A DNA stretch of 64,000 nucleotides from Gammaproteobacteria bacterium. GTDB lineage: Bacteria > Pseudomonadota > Gammaproteobacteria > Chromatiales > Chromatiaceae. The position numbers were made by a program, and so were the translations under genes. Positions within the stretch are counted from its first letter, which is position 1. The number at the start of each line of letters is the position of its first letter. The stretch covers positions 37,357-101,356 of the forward strand of contig JAGRGY010000029.1 of NCBI GenBank assembly GCA_020445255.1. Direction: 5' to 3'. Shown piece by piece: positions 25,096 to 33,300 of the stretch. The notes beneath the pieces were generated by a model. The model worked only from the letters and a program-made list of their open reading frames with translations. It had not been told where the DNA came from and did not search any database.

Positions 25096-27078
25096 TCAGT
25101 AGGCGAGCGCTGGATAGACGAAATCGATGTGCTCGACCGCGCGCGTCCCGTCGGGAGGCGAAAAGTCCCGCAGGGCGCGCAGGATATCCGGTGGGATCAT
25201 GCCGACGCGCGCGACGAGTGCGTCGTCGTCTATTCCCTGCCGGAGCAGGTAAACGACGAAGGTGTGCCACAGGCTCATGGCGTTGACCGTATTCGGTTCG
25301 GCCAGACCTGCGGCCTGCGCCGCGCCGCGCAGGTGGTGATCGAGTTCGGCGACCGGCATCGCGCCATGCGTATCGTTCGGGGCATGCACCAGGCCGTCGA
25401 GCCGGCGCCAGGCGCCGGACGCGAGCGAAATGCTGCGTGCACTTGCACCGGGCACCTCGAGCCGGTTGCGTGCAGGGTCGAGCAGATCGCGGTGGATCAT
25501 TTGCAGTTCGTACGGCGACACGCCGGACAGCAACAGCGCGGCGCACAGGTTGACGCGTGTATCGCTGGCGTCCATCAGGACCTGCACTTCGCCGCCACCC
25601 AGTTCGCGCGGCAGCACCGGTACAGGAGGTGAAGCAGGCTGCGCCGGTGCGGTCAGCGACGCGGCGTGCTGCATGTGGTCGAGGCGGTAGTCGCGGTCTG
25701 AGTGACCGCTCAACGCGGCTTGCGGCTCACCGGTCACGATTCGCACGCCAACGTAGGGTGGCGCCTGCTGCGTCTTCGGCTTCTCGCTCAGGTATTCGGT
25801 CAGCCAGGTCCCGAACAGTGCGAGCAACAGTGCGGCGCCGAGTGCGATCATCAGGTCACGGTTGTAATCCGGGTGGATGGGTCGACTCGGGAGGCCGGCA
25901 CGGTCGACGATCTGCATGGGCGGAAAGTCCTTTTCGTTTTTGACCTGTATCTGGGCCAGCCGCTCGCGGTTGTCGGCGAGGAGTGTTTCGAGTCGTGAGA
26001 GATTCTCCTTCAACCGGGTAAAGGTCTCGTAACGCTCGTTGAACTGCTGTACGTCGACCTGCTGCGATTCCAACTGGGCCTGGATGGCTTCGAGTGAGCG
26101 CTGCGCGGTGGCAACCTGCTGGTTGGCCTCGTCGCGTACGGTCTGATTGGCGATGGCGAGGGCGCTGTTAAGTTCCTGCTGGCGTGCACCCAACTCCTGC
26201 GGCAGGGCCTTGAGCACCGGGTCGCGGTCGAGATAGTTCTGCGTATACTTTCCGCGCAGGTTGGTCAGGAGCCCCTGGATACGCTGCACCTCGAGTCGCA
26301 GGAAGGCAATCTGCTCCTTCTGCTGATCTGGCACGACCGTTTCGCCGCGCGCGATGGCGTCGTCGATTGCGGCCTTGCGTGCGCGCGCCTCGATCAGTTG
26401 CTCGCGGCTCTTGTTCAACGAGTTGTTGAGTCCCTTCAGCGACGCGAGTGACTGGTTTTCATCGCGTTCCAAACCGACGATCTGATTCTGTTCGCGGAAC
26501 GCACGCAGCGCCTCGCGCGCCTGTTCGACCTTCGCTTCGAGGCGGATGCGCTCGTCCTCGATCTCACGGGTGGTTGTGCCGGTGGCGGCATCGATCTGTT
26601 CGGCGCGAAAAACCTGGTACGCATCGGCCCAACTGTTCACGACGCGTTGCAGCAACGTGGGATCGTCACCCTCGGCGCGCAGTTCGAGCAGATTGGTGTC
26701 CGGAACGGATGCCACGTCGAGCAGCATGCGCAACCGGTCGGCGTCGACGGAGACCGGATCGTCGGCCTCGGCGAGTCTACGGCCGACGCGTCCCAGCAGG
26801 TCATCACCCAGCAGCAGGCGGCCCTGGATGGCGACGTGTTCGGCGTCGGCGACCGATGCCTTGGCGTCGATCGCCTTTGGCTTGACGGTCAGGATCTGCG
26901 CCGAGGCGCGGTACACGGGCGACTGCGAGTACACGATCACGACACCGGCCACGCCGGCGATCAGCAGGATCGACAGGAACACCTTCCAGCGCCGCCAACC
27001 GCCTCGACCTTGCTCGGGATGCGCGATGGGAGTCGGTCCCTGAATCAGTTCGACGCTGGGGAGTTGTCGCTTGTCCAC
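25096..27078 (-). CDS. Wzz/GumC-type polysaccharide co-polymerase with tyrosine-recombinase-like C-terminal domain
   Basis: 660-residue inner-membrane protein. Membrane segment 1 (about 33-52), a periplasmic domain with long coiled coils (about 170-390; IRLEAKVEQAREALRAFREQ), a Pro-rich PCP signature near residues 390-405 (PSRPIHPDYNRDL) and membrane segment 2 (about 408-430) are standard for Wzz/GumC. There is no Walker kinase domain. The last 180 residues read like a degenerate tyrosine recombinase: LCAALLLSGVSPYELQMIHR (compare G-R-x-S-E-L), RNRLEVPG, and SLWHTFVVYLLRQGIDDDAL (compare L-R-H-T-F-A). The catalytic Arg and Tyr are missing. Confidence 0.87.
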   Translation of the reverse strand: MDKRQLPSVELIQGPTPIAHPEQGRGGWRRWKVFLSILLIAGVAGVVIVYSQSPVYRASAQILTVKPKAIDAKASVADAEHVAIQGRLLLGDDLLGRVGRRLAEADDPVSVDADRLRMLLDVASVPDTNLLELRAEGDDPTLLQRVVNSWADAYQVFRAEQIDAATGTTTREIEDERIRLEAKVEQAREALRAFREQNQIVGLERDENQSLASLKGLNNSLNKSREQLIEARARKAAIDDAIARGETVVPDQQKEQIAFLRLEVQRIQGLLTNLRGKYTQNYLDRDPVLKALPQELGARQQELNSALAIANQTVRDEANQQVATAQRSLEAIQAQLESQQVDVQQFNERYETFTRLKENLSRLETLLADNRERLAQIQVKNEKDFPPMQIVDRAGLPSRPIHPDYNRDLMIALGAALLLALFGTWLTEYLSEKPKTQQAPPYVGVRIVTGEPQAALSGHSDRDYRLDHMQHAASLTAPAQPASPPVPVLPRELGGGEVQVLMDASDTRVNLCAALLLSGVSPYELQMIHRDLLDPARNRLEVPGASARSISLASGAWRRLDGLVHAPNDTHGAMPVAELDHHLRGAAQAAGLAEPNTVNAMSLWHTFVVYLLRQGIDDDALVARVGMIPPDILRALRDFSPPDGTRAVEHIDFVYPALAY

Positions 27079-27263
27079 GTGCGTATCCTGCGTTGTCCGG
27101 TTGCGGCAGTCGGGTGTCTGGTCATTCCGGCGACGATGCCGGCGGGAAATCGGCTCATCGTACCCGTGCTCCCGCGAACGGTGGCATCCACGACGGCCAG
27201 CGATAGATGATCAAGAAATAAATAATATAAAAACAAATGGTTAACAAATTTACTGAATGTTAA
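27079..27263. other. AT-rich gap between convergently regulated genes
   Basis: A 185-base gap upstream of the Wzz-like gene and after the arsS operon. Bases 27205-27275 are unusually AT-rich for this genome (runs such as AATAAATAATATAAAAAC), which suits a promoter reading leftward into the Wzz-like gene. I could not fix a precise -35/-10 pair. Confidence 0.35.
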
Positions 27264-27650
27264 TTATTCGGTATTCCGTTGGCGCGGTGCCCGTTCGCAG
27301 CAAGCGCGCACACGCAACTGCAGCGTCTCGCGGTCGCGACAGGACGCGATCGCCTCGGCGTCGAGGCAACACGTCAGGCCGGCTTCGCCGACCTGAAACA
27401 CCGCGGGCGGTGGTGTTGCGATTTCCGGATGGGCAGTGGCGAATTCGTCGCGGTGCATGAAGCGGCAATCGCAGTCGAGTGCGTCGATGAAGTGCCGCCA
27501 TGCCTTGTTTTCACTGAAATAGCCGTGCGTCAGCATGCAGAGCTCACACGCATAGGTGTCGGGCGAGAAGATCTTGTGGCCGATGTCGGCAAGTAGGTTG
27601 AACAGGCCGCTGTCGGCGTTGTAGACGAACAGCAGCGCGGCCTGTTTCAC
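27264..27650 (-). CDS. Cys-rich hypothetical protein of arsS operon
   Basis: 128 residues from a GTG that overlaps the stop of the preceding gene as GTGA. It starts KQAALLFVYNADSGLFNLLA, then has nine Cys including YACELCMLTHG, DCDCRF and TCCLDAEAIASC, a layout that suggests metal or thiol chemistry. I do not recognise the family. The longer in-frame extension upstream is Arg/Pro-rich and discarded. Last gene of the five-gene arsS operon. Confidence 0.7.
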   Translation of the reverse strand: MKQAALLFVYNADSGLFNLLADIGHKIFSPDTYACELCMLTHGYFSENKAWRHFIDALDCDCRFMHRDEFATAHPEIATPPPAVFQVGEAGLTCCLDAEAIASCRDRETLQLRVRACCERAPRQRNTE

Positions 27651-27877
27651 GGTGCACCCCGGTGCAATGCAAACTGGCGCCATGTCTTGACGGCGAGCAG
27701 TATCCAGGGCATGCCATGCAGCAGCAGGTCGAAGATGTCGAGCGGGCGAACCAGCGTGCCCTGGACGAGCATCTTCAGTTTTTGCCATACATGCGGTTCC
27801 GGCACGAACGGTGCGAGGCCGAGCGTCAGTGCGGCGAACAGGAAGAGGACGAAGGGTTGGCGATCGATCCAGTTCAT
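27647..27877 (-). CDS. Small conserved membrane protein of arsS operon
   Basis: 76-residue hydrophobic protein with two membrane segments (about 8-25 and 50-66) and a conserved-looking centre APFVPEPHVWQKLKMLVQGT with RPLDIFDLLLHG. Proteins like this are often annotated 'RND transporter' in databases without basis. The ATG is 29 bases after the TIGR04282-type transferase; the stop is coupled to the Cys-rich gene. Confidence 0.75.
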   Translation of the reverse strand: MNWIDRQPFVLFLFAALTLGLAPFVPEPHVWQKLKMLVQGTLVRPLDIFDLLLHGMPWILLAVKTWRQFALHRGAP

Positions 27878-27906
27878 CGGTGAGGGTCAATTGGATGTTA
27901 CGACGT

Positions 27907-28578
27907 TCATTCTAACCGCGCGGGCGATCCTGCTGCCGACCGGTTGTCCTCGGCGCGGTGTGCGGTCGCGAGGTAATCGGGAAAGTGGCGCAGGTCGGCG
28001 GCATCGTCGAGATCGCGCAGCGTCGGCAACTCCGCGTACGACAGGGAGAGCGCCTGCAGTCTGGCGCGTGTCGCATCGAGGACCGCGGACGTACCCCAGG
28101 GCATGGCATCGAACACCTCTGGACACGAGCATCGTGCACCGATCAGCACATAGCCGCCGTCGGTGGCCGGACCGAGCACCACGTCGCAGTCGAACAGCGC
28201 CTTAAACGCCTGCTCGAGGTAGGCCGCTGAATAGCCCGGGCAGTCGCTGCCGATCAGCACGACATGCTCTGCGTCGGCCAGACCGGCGTCGAGCGCATGG
28301 CGCATGCGTCGTCCAAGGTCACCAGTACACTGAGTCGCCGTGTCACAGCGCCGCGCCGAGATCTGCGAGCGCAGCGTCGGCTCGACCGGCAGACGATCGA
28401 CCCAGGCCGTGACACGCGTGTCCGGCAGCGCGGCGGCGGTGTCCAGCGCATGCGTGAGCAGGCGGCGGTAGACCGCGGTGGCCGCAGCGGCCCCGATGGT
28501 CGCGACGAGCCGCGTCTTCACCGCGCCCTCCACCGGATTACGGACGAACAGCTGCAACGCCCGCCGCTTGTCTGTCAC
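27907..28578 (-). CDS. TIGR04282-type glycosyltransferase/nucleotidyltransferase
   Basis: 223 residues from a GTG overlapping the neighbour's stop as GTGA. The family is a GT-A/cofC-like nucleotide-sugar or nucleotidyl transferase. Seen motifs: LQLFVRNPVEGAVKTRLVAT at the start, DLGRRMRHALDAGL, VVLIGSDCPGYSAAYLEQAF and VVLGPATDGGYVLIGA. In arsS operons it is thought to act in arsenosugar assembly, but the substrate is unproven. A far longer frame upstream overlaps the next gene and is discarded. Confidence 0.85.
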   Translation of the reverse strand: MTDKRRALQLFVRNPVEGAVKTRLVATIGAAAATAVYRRLLTHALDTAAALPDTRVTAWVDRLPVEPTLRSQISARRCDTATQCTGDLGRRMRHALDAGLADAEHVVLIGSDCPGYSAAYLEQAFKALFDCDVVLGPATDGGYVLIGARCSCPEVFDAMPWGTSAVLDATRARLQALSLSYAELPTLRDLDDAADLRHFPDYLATAHRAEDNRSAAGSPARLE

Positions 28579-29270
28579 CGGTAGAGCCGGGCGAGTCGTT
28601 CGGCAGGTGTGCCCAGGGCGAAAGCGAGCCGCAGGCGCCACATCAGCAACACGGTGCGTGCGACGCCGTCGCGTTCCCAGCGGCGGCTGGACGTGGTCAG
28701 TCGCGGGCGCCGCAGGCAGGCGGGCGGTGCGTGCCGGCGCAGACGTCGGCTGAGATCGATGTCCTCCATCAGTGGCATCCGCCCGAAACCGCCAAGTCGA
28801 GTGAACAGGGAACGTTCGACGAAGATGCCCTGGTCGCCCGTTGCGATGCCGCTGATGCGCGAACGCAGGTTCATCAGGAATTCGACGACGCGCAGCGTGC
28901 GACCGGTCCCTGACAGGCGCACGTCGAAGCGTCCCCACACGGCGCCGTCCTGGATCGCCGACACGACGGCCGTATCCGCGCCTGCGGGTATCCGACTGTC
29001 GGCATGGACGAACCACAGCACGTCGCCGCGGGCACGTGCGGCAGCGTGGTTCATCTGTGCCGCACGGCCGGCGGGCGCGGTCAAATGGACGTCCACCCGC
29101 CCCGCGGCGCGGTCGATGGTGCCGTCGGTGCTGCCGCCGTCGACCAGGATCAGTTCGTGGCCGCCGGCGCGAAATGGCGTGAGGTCATCGAGCAGGCGGT
29201 CGATCGCTACCGCTTCATCGAGCGTGGGAATGATGATCGACAGGCGCGGGACGGTCGTCGGCGCGCTCAT
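28575..29270 (-). CDS. TIGR04283-type family 2 glycosyltransferase
   Basis: 231-residue GT-A fold glycosyltransferase. LSIIIPTLDEAVAIDRLLDD, a nucleotide-binding ELILVDGGSTDGT, and WFVHADSRIP (the DXD-like HAD) are present, and MPLMEDIDLSRRLRRH fits the ED catalytic box. The start ATG overlaps the arsS stop as ATGA. With arsS and the TIGR04282-type enzyme it forms the usual three-gene set. Confidence 0.9.
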   Translation of the reverse strand: MSAPTTVPRLSIIIPTLDEAVAIDRLLDDLTPFRAGGHELILVDGGSTDGTIDRAAGRVDVHLTAPAGRAAQMNHAAARARGDVLWFVHADSRIPAGADTAVVSAIQDGAVWGRFDVRLSGTGRTLRVVEFLMNLRSRISGIATGDQGIFVERSLFTRLGGFGRMPLMEDIDLSRRLRRHAPPACLRRPRLTTSSRRWERDGVARTVLLMWRLRLAFALGTPAERLARLYR

Positions 29271-30238
29271 GACTGCGTGTCCAGCGCACCGCCACAACTC
29301 GACCCCTGTCCAGCCGTGCAGCCGTAGCAGTGGTCACCGACCCGGATCTCCCGGCCTGCGGCACGTAGCCGGGGCAGGTCCTCGATCCTCAGGCATCGGC
29401 CATCGTCGTCTTCGATCGCCAGGTCGAGCATCTGGTTGAAGTCACAGTCGTACAGATGGCCACGCCAGTCCACCGAGACGAGTGAACGACACATCACCTG
29501 CGCAAGGTTGGCGTCATTGTGGGCCTCTTTCAGCAGGTTCACGTAGGCATCGAACCGGCCGTGCGAGAGCAGGGTGCTGCCGAAGCGCTGGATGGGCAGG
29601 TTGGCCAGTGTCAGCAATTGCGTAAAGTGGATGCCGTATCCTGCGCTCAGCCTGGCGCGGTAGTCATTCTCGAGGGCTGCCTGCGGCGGCGGCAGCGTTG
29701 GGCCCTGCGGGTTGTAGACGAGACTGAGTACGAGCGCGCCTCCTCGTTCACCGTAGCCGAGTCGGTTCAGCGTCCGCAGTGCGTCGATACTGCGTCCGAA
29801 CACACCTTTTCCGCGTTGTCGGTCGACGTTTTCCTCGAGGTAGCAGGGCAGCGAGGCGACGATCTCGACCTCATTGGCGGCGAGAAACTGCGCAAGGTCC
29901 TCCTGTCCTGGCTCGAACAGCACCGTGAGGTTGCAGCGGTCGATGACATGCAGGTTCCTGGCGCGCGCCGCGCTGACCAGGCGCCGGAAGCCCGGATTCA
30001 GCTCGGGCGCACCGCCGGTCAGGTCGAGCGTATCGAACGGCAGTCCGTCGAGGGCGGCGATGACACGTTCGACGGTAGCGCTGTCCATGACCTCGTGCCG
30101 ATTGGGTCCGGCGGCGACGTGGCAATGCAGGCACTGCTGGTTGCAGCGATAGCCAAGATTGACCTGCAGCGTCGTCGTGGGCCCACGAACGATCGACGGA
30201 AACGCGGTCGGGATCAGCTTGTGCAGGGTATCGAGCAT
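29267..30238 (-). CDS. arsS: Radical SAM protein ArsS
   Basis: 323-residue radical SAM enzyme of the ArsS family. The 4Fe-4S/SAM motif is C32-x3-C36-x2-C39 (YRCNQQCLHC), followed by LDLTGGAPELNP (GGE-like). The C-terminus has DCDFNQMLDL and CYGCTAGQGSSCGG, the Cys-rich second cluster site. The family is linked to 5'-deoxyadenosine transfer in arsenosugar synthesis. No arsM methyltransferase is in view, so an arsenic role is not certain. First gene of the leftward operon. Confidence 0.93.
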   Translation of the reverse strand: MLDTLHKLIPTAFPSIVRGPTTTLQVNLGYRCNQQCLHCHVAAGPNRHEVMDSATVERVIAALDGLPFDTLDLTGGAPELNPGFRRLVSAARARNLHVIDRCNLTVLFEPGQEDLAQFLAANEVEIVASLPCYLEENVDRQRGKGVFGRSIDALRTLNRLGYGERGGALVLSLVYNPQGPTLPPPQAALENDYRARLSAGYGIHFTQLLTLANLPIQRFGSTLLSHGRFDAYVNLLKEAHNDANLAQVMCRSLVSVDWRGHLYDCDFNQMLDLAIEDDDGRCLRIEDLPRLRAAGREIRVGDHCYGCTAGQGSSCGGALDTQS

Positions 30239-30399
30239 ATGCTCATCATATCGGTTGACCGTTGCGAGGGGGAACGCCGGGTGTATGCCCCCGCAGGGTG
30301 GTCGCGCGGAATGGTGCGATAGGTTCTAACCTTAGTGCAGACGGGCTCGGTACGGCGTCGTGCGTACTGGTTGTCGTCGCAGTCCCTCGAGGGGAGGAA

Positions 30400-33300
30400 A
30401 TGACGGCGGACAATGGCAATCGATTGATCGGCGACCTGGCACGGTTGTTGAGCGAACACCCCCCCGCCGGGGTAGGGCGTGCCGATGCAGACCAGATCGA
30501 GGCACTGCTGCGCGTCTATTATCGCCATATCTCACCCGCCGACCTGGAGGGCTGCGAGGCGGTCGACCTGCTTGGCGGCCTGGTCGCGCACTGGCAGTTG
30601 ATGCGCAGTCGTCGGCCCGGCCGCACGCGGATCCGCGTCTACAATCCCGACCAGGAAGAACACGGCTGGCGCAGTTCACACACCGTGATCGAGATCGTCA
30701 CCGACGATATGCCGTTCCTGGTCGACTCGGCATCGTGGGCGCTCAACCGACGCGGCCTGACGATCCATCTGACCCTGCACCCGGTGTTCGCTGTCGTGCG
30801 CGACAATGCCGGAAAGCTGACCGGCCTGCACGATCCCAACAGTCCGGTCGATGCCGCAATGCGCGAGGCAGTGATGCGCCTGCACGTGGATCGACAGCCG
30901 GCCGAACAGCTCGCCGACATCGAACGGCTGATCGGCGAGGTGCTCACCGATGTGCGTGCGGCCACGTCGGACTGGTTGAAGATGCGTCAGCTGTGTGCGC
31001 GTGTCGAGCAGCAGTTCGGTGCCGCCACCGCAGGCCTGCCGTCCGCCGGGGGCGACGAGGCGAAGGCGTTCCTCACCTGGATGTACAACGATCATTTTCT
31101 GTTCCTGGCGACGTGTACGCTCACCTTGCCACCGTGCGACGGCAGGGACGGGAATCCGGAGATGCGCGTGCAGCCGGATTCGGGGCTGGGCTTGCTGGGA
31201 CCGGACGCGGGTACGGCCGGGCGGGCCGACCAGTGGATTGCCGGTCTGGGGATCGATATCGCCGAGGCTGGCGAAGAGTTGATGATCACAAAGGCCAATG
31301 CGCGGTCCACCGTGCATCGGCCCGCCTACATGGATCTGGTCGCCATCAAGCAGCGTGACGAGCAGGGCTGCGTGGTTGGCCTGCATTGTTTCGTCGGCCT
31401 GTTTTCGTCGGCGGCTTACAGCACGCCGCCACGCCAGATCCCGCTGCTGCGAACGAAGATCGCCGCCGTCATGGCGGGTGCCCAGGTGACGCCGCACAGT
31501 CATTCCGGACGGGTGGTCGCCAACATTCTCGACAACTTCCCGCGCGATACCCTGTTCCAGATCAGTACCGCAGATCTGCTCGAGACCACGCTGGGAGTGC
31601 TTGGGCTGCAGGAGCGCCAACGCACACGGCTGTTCGTCGTACGCGACCCGCTGCATCGTTTCTACTCCTGCCTCGTCTACCTGCCGCGCGAACGTTACAG
31701 CCTCGAGGTGCGCACCGCGGTGCAGCAGATCCTGGTCGAGGCGCTGCAGGGCGTCGACGTGGTGTTCGAGACGCATTTTTCCGAGTCGATACTCGCGCGC
31801 ATTTTTTATTTTGTGGTGTCGCGTCCCGGCTCTACGGTCGAGTACGACATAGAGGACCTGCAGCGCCGGATCGTCGCGGTGACAACGAGCTGGTCGGATG
31901 GGTTGCGCGAGGCCCTGAACAGCCAGGTCGACGAGGTGCTCGCCACGCGTTATCTGGCCGAGTACGGTGCGGCGTTTACGAGCAGCTATCGCGACGATTT
32001 TCATCCGCGCATCGCGGTCGGCGACATCCAGCGTATCGAGCAAATCCGCGAACATGGCCGGATCGGTGTGCATATCTACCACCCGCTGGTCGAGAGTCCC
32101 GACCAGGTGCACGTGCGCCTGTATGCACTTGCCCAGCCAGTACCGCTGTCGCAGGTGATTCCGGTCCTCGAACACATGGGTCTGCGGGTGCACGGCGAGC
32201 GTCCATACCGCATCCGGCATCCGGCAGGCGACGTGTGGATCCACGACTTTTCGACCGTTCGGCCCGTGGGTACGCAGCCGATCGATGCCGTGCTGGCGGC
32301 GCGGTTCACCGAGACCTTTCTGCGCGTATGGGAAAGTCAGGCAGACGACGATGGATTCAACGGTCTGGTGCTGCGTGCCGGTCTGACATGGAGAGAGGCG
32401 CTGTTGTTCCGGGCCTATAGCCGCTACCAGCATCAGATCCGCGTCCAGTACACGCAGGAATACATGGTGTCGGTCCTCAATCGCCATCCGGTCGTGGTCC
32501 AGGTGCTCGCGAGACTGTTTGGGCTTGCGTTCGATCCGAAGGAGGCCGGGCATGACGAGGACGCCGCAGAAACCCGCACGCGTTTCGAAAATCTGCTCAA
32601 CGAAGTCGAAAGTCTCGACGAAGACGTCATACTGCGACGTTTTCTTGGTTTGATCGACGCGACGCTGCGCACGAATTTCTACTGTCGCGATGCAGACGGC
32701 AGCGACAGGGACTATGTGTCGTTCAAGTTTGACCCGCATCGCATCGAGGGCACGCCCAAGCCGCTGCCGATGTTTGAGATCTTCGTGTTCGCGCGCCATA
32801 TGGAAGGTGTTCACCTGCGCGGTGGGCGTGTTGCACGCGGCGGGCTGCGCTGGTCCGACCGGATGGAGGATTACCGCACCGAGATACTCGGCCTGATGAA
32901 GGCGCAGATGGTCAAGAACACGGTCATCGTGCCGGTCGGGTCGAAGGGTGGTTTCGTCGTCAAGAATGCCTCAACGGCGGACAGCCGCGAGGAGCACCAG
33001 GACAAGGGGATAACGGCGTACCGGACACTGTTGCGCGGTATGCTCGACATCACCGACAACCTGTCAGGTGGACGGTTGGTGCCTCCACCCGGTGTCGTGC
33101 GCCGCGATGACGATGACCCCTACCTTGTCATCGCTGCCGACAAGGGCACGGCGAGCTTCTCCGACATCGCCAACGCGGTGTCTGCAGATTACGGTTTCTG
33201 GCTCGGCGATGCCTTTGCCTCCGGCGGTTCTGCCGGCTACGACCACAAGGCCATGGGCATCACGGCGCGCGGTGCCTGGGAGTCGGTCAAGCGCAACTTC

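Noticed and set aside
30676..32814. Leftward 712-codon frame opposite glutamate dehydrogenase
   Set aside because: It lies fully inside gdhB on the opposite strand and has no domain or ribosome site.
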